Of a stretch of 64,000 nt of DNA, positions 10,745 through 19,698 are shown in pieces (the stretch's first letter is position 1; each line of letters begins with the position of its first letter). The notes under the pieces were generated by a model. That model was not told where the DNA came from and did no database searches. It saw nothing but the letters and a program-made list of their open reading frames with translations. Made by a program: the position numbers and the translations under genes. Where the stretch lies: assembly GCF_030418455.1 (NCBI RefSeq), contig NZ_JAUHPW010000004.1, positions 62,001 through 126,000 of the forward strand, read 5' to 3'. Source of the stretch: Demequina litoralis (GTDB lineage: Bacteria; Actinomycetota; Actinomycetes; Actinomycetales; Demequinaceae).

Positions 10745-11563
10745 GTGACGCTCGTCATGGGCATCCTTAACGTCACGCCGGACTCCTTCTCCGACGGCGG
10801 CCTCTTCGCCGAGGTGGACGATGCGATCGCCCGGGGCGTCCGGCTCGCCCAGGACGGCGCAGACCTCGTCGACGTCGGCGGCGAGTCCACCCGACCCGGC
10901 GCCGCGCGCGTGAGCGTCGAGGAGGAGCAGCGCCGCGTCGTCCCCGTCATCCGCGCCCTCGCCGAGGCCGGCATCGCGACCAGCATCGACACGATGAACG
11001 CCGCCACCGCGCGCGCCGCCGTCGAGGCCGGCGCGAGCATCGTCAACGACGTCTCCGGCGGCCTGGCGGACGATGCGATGGCCGCCACCGTCGCCGACCT
11101 CGCCGTCGACTTCATCGCCATGCATTGGCGCGCCCACTCCACGGAGATGGACCACCGGGACGAGTACGCGGACGTCGTGCGCGAGGTGGGCGCCGAGCTC
11201 GCGGCGCGCGTCGACGCCCTGGTCGCCGCCGGCGTCGGCGAGGACCGCATCGTCCTCGATCCAGGCCTGGGCTTCTCCAAGGTGACGGACTCCAACTGGC
11301 CGCTGCTCGCGCACATGGACGGGTGGGCCGGTGGCCGGCGCGTCCTGGTGGGCGCGAGCCGGAAGCGCTTCCTGGGCGCCGCGATCGCGCGCCCGGGCGT
11401 GGACGCCGCCGACCCGACCGCCCGCGAGGCCGCCACCATCGCGGTCACCACGCTCGCCGCCCGGGCAGGTGCCTGGGGTGTCAGGGTGCACGACGCACGT
11501 GCCGCCGTCGACGCGATCCGCGTCGTGTCGGCTTGGGAGAACGCCGCACGAGGGGAAGGATGA
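10745..11563 (+). CDS. folP: Dihydropteroate synthase
   Basis: 272 aa. Condenses p-aminobenzoate with dihydropterin pyrophosphate; the target of sulfonamides. The first signature NVTPDSFSDGG is at residues 9-19, the second, DVGGESTRPGA, follows at about 40-50, and the SRKRF motif near 200 is present. GTG 10745 has a strong GGGGAGG site just upstream. It overlaps the next gene at ATGA if that gene starts at 11560. Two decamers (10816, 11068) encode Asp-Asp-Ala within it. Confidence 0.95.
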   Translation: MTLVMGILNVTPDSFSDGGLFAEVDDAIARGVRLAQDGADLVDVGGESTRPGAARVSVEEEQRRVVPVIRALAEAGIATSIDTMNAATARAAVEAGASIVNDVSGGLADDAMAATVADLAVDFIAMHWRAHSTEMDHRDEYADVVREVGAELAARVDALVAAGVGEDRIVLDPGLGFSKVTDSNWPLLAHMDGWAGGRRVLVGASRKRFLGAAIARPGVDAADPTAREAATIAVTTLAARAGAWGVRVHDARAAVDAIRVVSAWENAARGEG

Positions 11564-11568
11564 CAGGC

Positions 11569-12600
11569 ATGACGACGCCTTCGATCAGCCCGTATGTCAA
11601 GGACGGGGTCGAGCTCGACCAGATCATCGTCCAGGGGATCCGGGTCACCGGCTTCCATGGCGTGTACACGCCCGAGAAGGAATCGGGCCAGCTCTTCCTC
11701 GCGGACGTGGTCGCGCATGTCTCGACGCAGAGCGCCGCGACCAAGGATGACCTCGGGCGCACCGTCAACTACTCCGACATCGCCGACCGCGCCGCCGAGG
11801 TGCTCGGCGGCGACCCGAACGACCTGCTCGAGACCGTCGCCGAGCACATCGCGCGCGCGATCCTCGAGATGGAGGGCGTCCACTGCGTCGACGTCGTGGT
11901 GCACAAGCCGCAGGCGCCGCTGCACGTCGAGTTCCGCGACGTCATGGTGAAGATCCGCCGCGACCTCCGGTCGGGGACGCTGTGGGCGGACAAGCGCATC
12001 GGCTCCTCGGCCGGCATGCCGGGCGACCCGTTCGCGCCGCGCGTGCACTCCGAGAACCCCGCCGACAACCCGCCGCTCCAGCCGGTGGTCGCGTACCTCG
12101 CGCTCGGCGGCAACATCGGCGACGTCGACACCACCTTCCGCGAGGCGCTGTGGGAGCTGCACAAGATCCCCGGGATCATGGTCCAGCGCGCGTCGTCCCT
12201 GTTCAAGACCACCCCTGTGGGCGGTCCCGAGCAGGACGATTTCCTCAACGCCGTCGTCGAGATCATGACCGCGCTCGCGCCGCGCGAGCTGCTGGCCGCG
12301 TGCCAGGGCGTCGAGGTGCTGCACGGTCGCGAGCGGCACGAGGAGAACGGGCCCCGCACGCTCGACCTCGACATCGTCGCGTACGGCGACCTCACCATCG
12401 ACGCCGACGACCTGGTGGTCCCGCACCCGCGCGCCACCTCGCGCGCGTTCGTGCTCAAGCCGTGGGCGACAGTCGCGCCCAACTACGAGATCCCCGGCGC
12501 GGGACGCGTGGGCGACCTCGCCGACGCGATCGGCGACGAGGGCGTCCAGCTGGTCCAGGAGCGGTGGCCGCAGCAGGACGCCGCGCCCGCGCAGCCGTGA
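11569..12600 (+). CDS. folB/folK: Bifunctional dihydroneopterin aldolase / HPPK (FolB-FolK fusion)
   Basis: 343 aa. The N-terminal FolB domain (about 15-130) carries IRVTGFHGVYTPEKE and converts dihydroneopterin to 6-hydroxymethyl-dihydropterin. The C-terminal FolK domain (about 170-330) has AYLALGGNIGD, VGGPEQDDFLNAV and the GPRTLDLDIV signature, and adds pyrophosphate from ATP. Fusion of these two steps is common in actinobacteria. ATG 11569 is preferred, with GGGGAAGG 9 nt upstream; the in-frame ATG at 11560 that overlaps the folP stop is the alternative. Confidence 0.93.
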   Translation: MTTPSISPYVKDGVELDQIIVQGIRVTGFHGVYTPEKESGQLFLADVVAHVSTQSAATKDDLGRTVNYSDIADRAAEVLGGDPNDLLETVAEHIARAILEMEGVHCVDVVVHKPQAPLHVEFRDVMVKIRRDLRSGTLWADKRIGSSAGMPGDPFAPRVHSENPADNPPLQPVVAYLALGGNIGDVDTTFREALWELHKIPGIMVQRASSLFKTTPVGGPEQDDFLNAVVEIMTALAPRELLAACQGVEVLHGRERHEENGPRTLDLDIVAYGDLTIDADDLVVPHPRATSRAFVLKPWATVAPNYEIPGAGRVGDLADAIGDEGVQLVQERWPQQDAAPAQP

Positions 12601-12622
12601 CCCCGTCCCGCCGGAGCGCCGC

Positions 12623-13090
12623 ATGGAGCCGCTGAGCCGCATCCGCCTGCTGGTGCTCGCGGCGATCATGGGCGTGGTCGCGTGGGGCGTGTCGCGCACC
12701 GCGGTGAACTCGGGCGCCTCGCCGCTGTCGGTGCCGTGGACAGTCCTCGCGATCGCGGTCGCGGTCGGGGTGGTGGTGGTGTGGCTCGGCTGGACGGTGC
12801 GCCAGTACAGGCGCGGCAAGAACCCGGGCCTGAGCGGCCTGCGTGCCGCCCGCACCGCGGTGTTCGCGCAGGCGGCCGCGTACACGGGCGCGATCATCAC
12901 GGGCGCGTTCGGCGGCTACGGCCTCGCGATCGCGGTCGAGTGGTCGCACAGCCCCCGCCGCGAGGTCGCGATCTCGGCGTTCATCGCGGCGGTCGGCGGG
13001 ATCGTGCTCGTGGTGGCGGCGCTGCTGGCCGAGCACTGGTGCAAGGACGACTCCTCCGACGACAACGAAGGCGGCAAGGCGCCGGCCTGA
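12623..13090 (+). CDS. DUF3180 membrane protein
   Basis: 155 aa with about four predicted transmembrane segments (residues 7-25, 37-57, 85-105, 117-137) and a short acidic C-terminus. It matches the actinobacterial DUF3180 family, which usually follows folK. The function is unknown; position suggests a link to folate, pantothenate or the neighbouring PH-domain proteins, but nothing in the sequence proves it. CCGGAG lies a few bases before the ATG. Confidence 0.75.
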   Translation: MEPLSRIRLLVLAAIMGVVAWGVSRTAVNSGASPLSVPWTVLAIAVAVGVVVVWLGWTVRQYRRGKNPGLSGLRAARTAVFAQAAAYTGAIITGAFGGYGLAIAVEWSHSPRREVAISAFIAAVGGIVLVVAALLAEHWCKDDSSDDNEGGKAPA

Positions 13091-13116
13091 GCGTCCGCCC
13101 CGCCGCCGCTCTCGCG

Positions 13117-13301
13117 AATTGGGTAGATGGTGGTCGCTTTCCCGGGGTTGCTGCGCGCCATGGGTAGACCAGTGTCGGTCGGTGCGGGTCACACGCGGCA
13201 GCCCCTCGCCTCCCGCTCCGCGATCCTCCTAGCCCCGCAGCGACAAGCGTCTACCCATGCGAGGCAGAGACCTCCGCAGACCGACAACCATGCACCCATT
13301 G
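13117..13301. repeat. Inverted repeat element C with double ends (CATGGGTAGAC)
   Basis: A 185-bp non-coding element fills most of the gap after DUF3180. The outer pair is GGGTAGATGGTGGTCG near 13121 against CGACAACCATGCACCC near 13282. The inner pair is CATGGGTAGAC (13160) against GTCTACCCATG (13250). The plan of two related motifs at each end, in inverted orientation, matches repeat family A although the sequence differs. No coding frame is seen inside. Confidence 0.6.
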
Positions 13302-13377
13302 CGGGAGGGGGCGGGTGGGAGGGCGAAACCCCGGAGCGGCCGTCCACGCGCGAGCCGGACCCTGGCAGACTGGAGGC

Positions 13378-13860
13378 ATGTCCTGGTACGACAACGCCGC
13401 CGCTCCGTGGAATTTCGTCTCGCGCAAGCTCATCACCGCCCGCCTGGTGACGATGTGGATCTGGCTGGGCATCCTCATCCTGGGCGGCCTGGTCGCCTCG
13501 CTCCTCACCGGCGCGCCGCTCCTCCTCCTGGTCCCCGCGGCCGCGCTGCTGCTCGGAGGCTGGGGCAGCTGGCTGATCGTCCGCCAGGTGACCGCGCATG
13601 CGTGGGCCGAGGACGAGGAGGACCTCCTCGTGCGCCGCGGCCGCATGTTCCGCTCGGTGACGGTCGTGCCGTACGGCCGCATGCAGTTCGTCGACGTCAA
13701 GGCAGGCCCGCTCGAGCGCGCGCTCGGCATCGCCAAGGTCCAGCTCCACACCGCCTCGCCCGGCACCGACGCCTCGATCTCCGGCGTCCCCGCCTCCGAG
13801 GCCGACCGCCTCCGCGACCGCCTCACCACCCGGGGCGAGGCCCGCCTCGCGGGGCTCTGA
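13378..13860 (+). CDS. PH domain-containing membrane protein (YdbS/bPH2-like), first of a pair
   Basis: 160 aa. Two close transmembrane segments (about 24-44 and 48-68) followed by a bacterial PH domain (bPH2), with the conserved VRRGRMFRSVTVVPYGRMQFVDVKAGPLERALG block. Such proteins usually occur as a YdbS/YdbT pair and are thought to sit in the membrane; no reaction is known. CAGACT ends 6 nt before the ATG, suggesting a leaderless transcript. The partner starts 18 nt after its stop. Confidence 0.8.
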   Translation: MSWYDNAAAPWNFVSRKLITARLVTMWIWLGILILGGLVASLLTGAPLLLLVPAAALLLGGWGSWLIVRQVTAHAWAEDEEDLLVRRGRMFRSVTVVPYGRMQFVDVKAGPLERALGIAKVQLHTASPGTDASISGVPASEADRLRDRLTTRGEARLAGL

Positions 13861-13877
13861 GGGACGCGCGCGCCACC

Positions 13878-15509
13878 ATGAACGACACGACCGGCTACGT
13901 CTACCACGCACCACGCGAGTGGACCCGCCTCCACCCGGTCTCGCCCCTGCTGGGCGGCTGGGTGTTCCTCGGCCTCATCCTCGCGTACTGGATCCACAAC
14001 CAGCTGCCCGCGTGGGTCGACGGCGGCGACGACAACTCGCTCGCCTTCTTCGACCAGTTCCCGTTCCTGTGGCTGGTCCTCGCGGCCCTCCTCGCCTTCG
14101 CCGCCACCATCGGCATCTCGTTCTGGCAGTGGCGCCGCACCGAGTACCGGATCGGCGACGACGCGGTCTACCTCCGCCAGGGCATCGTCACCCGCCAGCA
14201 GCGCCAGGCCCGCCTCGACCGCCTCCAGGCCGTCGACGTGGTGCAGCCGCTGCTCGCGCGCCTCTTCGGCTTCGCGGCCATCAACGTGCAGGTCGCGGGC
14301 GGCCAGAAGTCCGGTGTCGAGCTCAAGTTCCTCCGCCTCGGCGATGCCGAGGCCCTCCGCAACGAGATCCTCGCCCTCGCCGCCGGCGTCAAGGAGGAGA
14401 AGGCGACGGGGGACGATGCGGCGGGCACCACCGCGCCCACCGCCGCCCCCGACGCGACCACCGCCGACACCACCGCATCGTCCGGAATCCGCGGCCACCT
14501 CGCCGCACGCGCCGGCGCGCTCTCCAACCCCGAGGCGGTCCTGTCCGGCACCGAGCGGGTCCGCACCGCCGTCGCCGCCGCCGAGGAGCGCGAGGTCTAC
14601 ACGCTCCCGCTCAAGCGACTGCTGCTGTCGATCGTGCTGTCGGGCGCCACGTTCTTCCTGCTCACGCTCCCGTTCGTGGGGCTCATCGCGTTCTTCGTCT
14701 TCCGGGTCGACGTCGTGGCGGCGGTCGGCGCGGCCATCGGCACCAGCCTCGTCGCGATCGTGACGGCGCTCGCCGGTCTGCTCGGCTTCTTCTGGACGCG
14801 CCTCAACGGCGGCTTCGGCTTCACCGCCGGCATCTCCGCGGACGGGCTGCGCCTGCGCCACGGCCTCACCGAGACCCGCCGGCAGACCGTCCCGCCGGGC
14901 CGCGTCCAGGCGATCCGCCTCTACCAGCCCTTCCTCTGGCGCGGCCAGGACTGGTGGCGCATCACCATCAACGTCGCAGGCTACGGCGAGGACCAGGAGT
15001 CCGTCTCCGTCCTCCACCCGGTCGCGACGCGCGAGGAGGCCATCCGCGCGGTGTGGCTGGTCCTGCCGGACCTCGGCGACCCCGACCCGTACGGCACCCT
15101 CGGCCACGCGCTCCACGGCCACGGCGCCGACGGCGGCTTCACCGCCAGCCCCGAGGCCGCCCGCCGCGTCGACCCCTTGCAGTGGCGCTTCCGCGGCGTC
15201 CGCGCCACCGACCGCGCGCTGCTCATCCGCCGCGGCCGCTGGGAGCGCGAGCTCTTCGTCGTGCCGCACGAGCGCACCCAGTCCCTCGGCCTCACCCAGG
15301 GCCCGATCCGCCGCGCGCTCGGCCTCGCGAACGTCGTCGTGCACTCCACGCAGGGCCCCGTCACCCCGGTCGCGGCGCACCTCGCGGTGGACGATGCGAT
15401 CGAGCTGCTCGACGCGCAGGCCGCCCGGGCGCGCGAGGGCCGCCGCCGGCAGACCCCCGAGCAGTGGATGAGCGCCGTCGGCCTCGAGACGGGAGCCTCC
15501 GATGAGTGA
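13878..15509 (+). CDS. PH domain-containing membrane protein (YdbT-like), second of a pair
   Basis: 543 aa with a repeated plan: transmembrane pairs near 24-42/56-76 and 250-270/284-304, and bPH2 domains near 90-160, 320-390 and 430-510. The first repeat has YLRQGIVTRQQRQARLDRLQAVDVVQPLLARLFG; equivalent blocks recur at RHGLTETRRQTVPPGRVQAI and IRRGRWERELFVVPHERTQS. An Ala/Thr-rich linker (about 172-205) holds two decamers in inverted orientation (14411, 14474). Function unknown; it forms a unit with the preceding gene. Confidence 0.8.
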   Translation: MNDTTGYVYHAPREWTRLHPVSPLLGGWVFLGLILAYWIHNQLPAWVDGGDDNSLAFFDQFPFLWLVLAALLAFAATIGISFWQWRRTEYRIGDDAVYLRQGIVTRQQRQARLDRLQAVDVVQPLLARLFGFAAINVQVAGGQKSGVELKFLRLGDAEALRNEILALAAGVKEEKATGDDAAGTTAPTAAPDATTADTTASSGIRGHLAARAGALSNPEAVLSGTERVRTAVAAAEEREVYTLPLKRLLLSIVLSGATFFLLTLPFVGLIAFFVFRVDVVAAVGAAIGTSLVAIVTALAGLLGFFWTRLNGGFGFTAGISADGLRLRHGLTETRRQTVPPGRVQAIRLYQPFLWRGQDWWRITINVAGYGEDQESVSVLHPVATREEAIRAVWLVLPDLGDPDPYGTLGHALHGHGADGGFTASPEAARRVDPLQWRFRGVRATDRALLIRRGRWERELFVVPHERTQSLGLTQGPIRRALGLANVVVHSTQGPVTPVAAHLAVDDAIELLDAQAARAREGRRRQTPEQWMSAVGLETGASDE

Positions 15510-16431
15510 CGTCCGCGGGCACGCGGTCAACGGCAACACGCGCCGGCCGGGCCGGCTGCGCATCGGCGTGGTCGGCGCGGGCAAGGTGGGCGCGGTCCTC
15601 GCGGCCGCGCTGCGCGAGGCCGGCCACGACATCGTCGCCGCGTCGGGCGTCTCCGACGCGACCCTCGCGCGCATCGAGGCGATGCTTCCCGGCGTCCCCA
15701 TCGCCGACCCCGACGAGGTGGTCCGCGCCGCCGAGCTCGTCCTGCTCACCGTGCCGGACGATGCGATCGGCCCCGTCGCGGCCGGCCTCGCCAAGGTCGA
15801 GGCCTGGCGGCCCGGGCAGCTCGTCGTGCACACGTCCGGCAGGCACGGGATCGACGTGCTGTCCGAGCACGCGACCCCCGGCATCGTGCCCCTCGCGATC
15901 CACCCCGCGATGACCTTCACCGGCACCTCGCTCGACCGCGCGCGGCTGCACGACACGGTCTTCGCCGTCACCGCGCCGCCCGGGATGCTGCCCATCGCGC
16001 AGGCGCTCGTGGTGGAGATGGGCGGCGAGCCCGTCGTCATCGAGGAGTGGGACCGGCCGCTCTACCACGCGGCCCTCGTGCACGGCGCGAACCACGTGGT
16101 CACCGCGGTCGCGCAGGCCAGCCAGGTGCTGTCGCGCATCGGCATCGAGGAGCCCGCGCGGGTGCTCGGGCCGCTCATCCACGCGTCCGTCGACGGCGCG
16201 CTGCGGGACGCCCCGGGCGCCGTGTCGACCCTCACCGGGCCGGTCGTGCGCGGCGACGCGGGCACGGTCGCCGCCCACATCCGCGCCCTCGATGGGCAGC
16301 CGGAGGCCCTGTTCGCGTATCGTGCCATGGCGCGCGCGACGGCCGACCTGGCTCTCAGCGGCGGCCGCATCGGCCCCGCCCAGTACGCCGACCTCATCGC
16401 GACGCTCGGAACGGAAGGGATGGGGGACTGA
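15502..16431 (+). CDS. panG: DUF2520 Rossmann oxidoreductase, likely ketopantoate reductase PanG
   Basis: 309 aa. The N-terminal NAD(P)-binding Rossmann domain begins with RIGVVGAGKVGAVLAAALREAGH (residues about 19-41); the C-terminal helical domain is DUF2520 (COG5495). The family includes PanG of Francisella, described as an alternative ketopantoate reductase. Here the gene is directly followed by panC with a 1-nt overlap, and no panE or ilvC is visible, so reduction of ketopantoate to pantoate is the best guess. Function rests on family and context, not on visible catalytic residues. Overlaps the PH-domain gene by 8 nt. Confidence 0.7.
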   Translation: MSDVRGHAVNGNTRRPGRLRIGVVGAGKVGAVLAAALREAGHDIVAASGVSDATLARIEAMLPGVPIADPDEVVRAAELVLLTVPDDAIGPVAAGLAKVEAWRPGQLVVHTSGRHGIDVLSEHATPGIVPLAIHPAMTFTGTSLDRARLHDTVFAVTAPPGMLPIAQALVVEMGGEPVVIEEWDRPLYHAALVHGANHVVTAVAQASQVLSRIGIEEPARVLGPLIHASVDGALRDAPGAVSTLTGPVVRGDAGTVAAHIRALDGQPEALFAYRAMARATADLALSGGRIGPAQYADLIATLGTEGMGD

Positions 16432-17303
16432 TGCGCATCGTCCACACCGCGAACGAGCTGCGCGGGACGACCACCCGGCCCGCCCGGCGCTCGGGCGACC
16501 GCCCCAGCCGCGCCGTCGTCATGACGATGGGCGCGCTCCACGAGGGCCACCTCGCGCTCGTGCGCGCCGCGCGCGAGGCCGCCGACGAGGTCGTCGTCTC
16601 CATCTTCGTCAACCCCCTCCAGTTCGAGGACCCCGACGACCTCGACACCTATCCCCGCACCCTCGACGAGGACTGCGCGCTGCTCGAGCCGCTCGGCGTC
16701 GACGTGGTCTTCGCGCCCTCGGTCGACGAGGTCTACCCGACCGGCCTGCCCGTGGTGACCGTCAACGCGGGGCGGATCGGCGAGGTCTTCGAGGGCGCGC
16801 ATCGTCCCGGCCACCTCGACGGCGTGCTCACCGTCGTGTGCAAGCTGCTCCACCTCACGCAGCCGGACCTCGCGTTCTTCGGGCAGAAGGACGCGCAGCA
16901 GCTCATCGCGGTGCGGACCATGGTGCGCGACCTCGCGATGGGCGTCGACATCGTCGCCGTGCCCACGGTGCGCGACGTCGACGGCCTCGCGCTGTCCTCG
17001 CGCAACGTCTTCCTCTCCGGCGAGGAGCGCGCGCGGGCACTCATCCTCTCCGAGGCCGTCATGGCGGCCGATGCGGCGGCCCGGACCGGCGCCGACCTCG
17101 ACGAGGCGCTCGCGGCCGGCAACGCCGCGCTCGCCCGCGAGCCCGAGGTGGAGGTCGAGTACCTCGCGGCGCTCGACCCCGTGTCCGCCGAGGGCCTCGA
17201 GGGGGACTACCGTGGAGAGGCAGTGATCGCCGTGGCCGCCCGCGTGGGCGAGACCCGGCTCATCGACAACGTGGTGACGCGGATCGGGCGCCCGCTGGGC
17301 TAG
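16431..17303 (+). CDS. panC: Pantothenate synthetase (pantoate-beta-alanine ligase)
   Basis: 290 aa. Joins pantoate and beta-alanine with ATP to give pantothenate. The nucleotide-binding MTMGALHEGHL block is at residues 31-41, FVNPLQF near 62, FGQKDAQQLIAVR near 148 and the second signature SSRN near 186. The ATG overlaps the DUF2520 stop codon (TGATG). panD follows after 33 nt, completing a pantoate-to-pantothenate unit. Decamers lie at the very start (16434) and at 16798. Confidence 0.95.
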   Translation: MRIVHTANELRGTTTRPARRSGDRPSRAVVMTMGALHEGHLALVRAAREAADEVVVSIFVNPLQFEDPDDLDTYPRTLDEDCALLEPLGVDVVFAPSVDEVYPTGLPVVTVNAGRIGEVFEGAHRPGHLDGVLTVVCKLLHLTQPDLAFFGQKDAQQLIAVRTMVRDLAMGVDIVAVPTVRDVDGLALSSRNVFLSGEERARALILSEAVMAADAAARTGADLDEALAAGNAALAREPEVEVEYLAALDPVSAEGLEGDYRGEAVIAVAARVGETRLIDNVVTRIGRPLG

Positions 17304-17336
17304 GCGGGCGGGTCCGCGGCCGCGGAAGGAACCCTC

Positions 17337-17807
17337 ATGACCTCGCTCCAGCGCCCGATGATGATCTCCAAGATCCATCGCGCGACCGTCACCCAGGCGG
17401 ACCTGCACTACGTCGGCTCCGTCACCATCGACGTCGACCTCATGGAGGCGGCGGACCTGCTGCCGGGCCAGCAGGTCGACATCGTCGACGTCACCAACGG
17501 CGCGCGCCTCACCACCTACGCGATCCCCGGCGAGAGCGGCTCGGGCGTGCTATGCATCAACGGCGCCGCCGCGCACCTGGTCCACGAGGGCGACATCGTC
17601 ATCATCATCGGCTACGGCATGCTCGCCGACGCCGAGGCCCGGACCTTCGAGCCGCACGTCGTGTTCGTCGACGGGTCCAACCGCGTGGTCGAGCTCTCCG
17701 ACGAGCCGGGTCTGGTCCCGGACTCCGCGGTCGGGTTGGAGCCGTCGGGCCTGCCGGTCCACGAGTTCCACTCCCAGGGCTGGGACGCCTACCACCCCGC
17801 GCGCTGA
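17337..17807 (+). CDS. panD: Aspartate 1-decarboxylase proenzyme
   Basis: 156 aa. Makes beta-alanine from aspartate for pantothenate. It is a pyruvoyl enzyme: the precursor cleaves itself between Gly27 and Ser28 in LHYVGSVTI, and the serine becomes the pyruvoyl group. The C-terminal tail beyond about 120 is longer than in E. coli, as is common in actinobacteria. GGAAGGA lies 7 nt before ATG 17337. A family A repeat begins about 11 nt after the stop. Confidence 0.95.
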   Translation: MTSLQRPMMISKIHRATVTQADLHYVGSVTIDVDLMEAADLLPGQQVDIVDVTNGARLTTYAIPGESGSGVLCINGAAAHLVHEGDIVIIIGYGMLADAEARTFEPHVVFVDGSNRVVELSDEPGLVPDSAVGLEPSGLPVHEFHSQGWDAYHPAR

Positions 17808-17817
17808 GCACCCTGCG

Positions 17818-17927
17818 TTCACCTCTCCACGCCACCGGGGCACTCCTCCACCAGAAAGCGCCTCGAACGCACGGAAAAGGCGCCGAATCGGCGCGTTCGG
17901 TGCCTCGTCGCGTGGAGGGGTGCATGG
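17818..17927. repeat. Family A intergenic repeat, copy A3
   Basis: Left end TTCACCTCTCCACGC and GGCACTCCTCCAC, 24 nt apart; right end GCGTGGAGGGGTGCA in inverted orientation. The interior holds a smaller inverted pair, CGAACGCAC and GCGCGTTCG. It lies between panD and nadB. Confidence 0.75.
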
Positions 17928-17964
17928 ATCCGGGCCGGGACTATGCGCCGGTAACCTGACGTTC

Positions 17965-19659
17965 ATGACCGCCTTCGTGCGCAGCCTCGCCGCGCCCCCG
18001 CCCGGCTGGACCATCGAGACCGACGTCATCGTGGTCGGCTCGGGCATCGCCGGCCTCACCACGGCGCTGGACCTGCGCGAGCGCGTCGACCGGGTGCTCG
18101 TGGTGACGAAGGGCGAGCTCTCGTCGGGCTCGACCGTGTGGGCGCAGGGCGGCATCGCGGCCGCGCTCGACCCCGAGGACACCCCCGAGGAGCACCTCGA
18201 GGACACCCTCGTCGCGGGCGTCGGCCTGTGCTCCGAGGAGGCCGTGCGCGTCCTCGTCACCGAGGGTCCGCACTCGGTCCGCAAGCTCCTGCGCCGCGGC
18301 GCGCAGTTCGACACCGGCCCCGACGGCGGCCTCACGCTCACCCGCGAGGGCGGCCACCACCGCGACCGCATCGTCCACGCCGGCGGCGACGCCACGGGCG
18401 CCGAGATCTCCCGTGCCCTCATCGAGCAGCTCGAGGCCGTCCGCAACGACCCGGGCATCGAGGTCATCGAGCACGCCATGGTGGTCGACCTCCTCACCGC
18501 CGCACCCGACGCAGACGGACGCCCCGGCCCCGTCTGCGGCGCGACCATCCACATCATCGGCGAGGGCTCGCGCGACGGCGTCGGCGCCGCGCTCGCGAAG
18601 GCCGTCGTCATGGCGACCGGCGGCATCGGCCAGGTGTTCCGCTCCTCGACGAATCCCGCATCGTCCACCGGCGACGGCCTCGCCGTGGGCCTGCGCGCGG
18701 GCGCCGCGGTCGCCGACGTCGAGTACGTCCAGTTCCACCCGACCGTCCTGTGGCAGGGCGCCAACGCTCGCGGCCAGCTGCCGCTGATCTCCGAGGCGGT
18801 CCGCGGCGAGGGCGCGTACCTGCTCAACGGCGCGGGCGAGCGCTTCATGGTGGGCACGCACCCGATGGCCGAGCTCGCGCCGCGCGACGTGGTGAGCCGT
18901 ACCATCGTCGAGCAGATGCGCGAGGAGGAGTCCGACTCCGTCTTCCTCGACTGCCGCCACCTCGAGCGCGACTTCCTCAAGCGCCGCTTCCCGTCGATCT
19001 GGGCGTCGCTCAAGGAGCACGGCCTCGACATGGCGCACGACCTCATCCCAGTCGCGCCCGCCCAGCACTTCCACTCCGGCGGCATCCTCACCGACCTCCA
19101 CGGCCGCTCCACCCAGCGCGGCCTCTACGCGATCGGCGAGGCGGCCTGCACCGGCGTTCACGGGGCCAACCGCCTCGCCTCGAACTCGCTGCTCGAGGGC
19201 CTCGTCTTCGCGCGCCGCGCCGCGCGCGACGCCGCCGCCATGGTCGCGGACGGCGTGCTCGAGCAGCTCGAGCCCGTCGAGCGCTCCGGCGAGTCGGCGC
19301 TCGTCCCGGCGACGATGCGCCCCCGCGTCCAGGCGATCGCGCACGAGGGCGCCGGCCCGGTCCGCGACGGCGACGGCCTGGACGATGCGGTGGCACGGCT
19401 CGATCGCATCCGCGCCCGCTTCCATACGGAGCCGGCGGCCGAGGTCGTCCCTCAGACCGCGGAGTGGGAGACGACGAACATCGTCGCCGCGGCGTCGGTG
19501 CTGTGCCAGGCGGCGCTGCTGCGCGAGGAGTCGCGCGGTGGGCACCAGCGCGCGGACTTCCCGGACACGGACCCGGAGTGGGCGGTGCGCCTGGCCGCGC
19601 GGCTCGACCCGGACGGCGAGATCGACTTCATGAAGGCGCCGCTCGACCTGGTGGAGTAG
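17965..19659 (+). CDS. nadB: L-aspartate oxidase
   Basis: 564 aa. Flavoenzyme that oxidises aspartate to iminoaspartate, the first step of NAD synthesis. The FAD dinucleotide fold IVVGSGIAG is at residues 22-30, SGSTVWAQGGIA near 54-65, and the catalytic-domain HFHSGGI and EAACTGVHGANRLASNSLLE blocks follow. TAACCT (17952-17957) lies 7 nt before the ATG, suggesting a leaderless mRNA. Its partner nadA is not in the window, and nadC is 2.7 kb away behind an opposite-strand module. Three decamers lie inside. Confidence 0.94.
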   Translation: MTAFVRSLAAPPPGWTIETDVIVVGSGIAGLTTALDLRERVDRVLVVTKGELSSGSTVWAQGGIAAALDPEDTPEEHLEDTLVAGVGLCSEEAVRVLVTEGPHSVRKLLRRGAQFDTGPDGGLTLTREGGHHRDRIVHAGGDATGAEISRALIEQLEAVRNDPGIEVIEHAMVVDLLTAAPDADGRPGPVCGATIHIIGEGSRDGVGAALAKAVVMATGGIGQVFRSSTNPASSTGDGLAVGLRAGAAVADVEYVQFHPTVLWQGANARGQLPLISEAVRGEGAYLLNGAGERFMVGTHPMAELAPRDVVSRTIVEQMREEESDSVFLDCRHLERDFLKRRFPSIWASLKEHGLDMAHDLIPVAPAQHFHSGGILTDLHGRSTQRGLYAIGEAACTGVHGANRLASNSLLEGLVFARRAARDAAAMVADGVLEQLEPVERSGESALVPATMRPRVQAIAHEGAGPVRDGDGLDDAVARLDRIRARFHTEPAAEVVPQTAEWETTNIVAAASVLCQAALLREESRGGHQRADFPDTDPEWAVRLAARLDPDGEIDFMKAPLDLVE

Positions 19660-19698
19660 GCGCCGCCCACCCCGACCGGCCCCACGCCCGCCTCGCTG

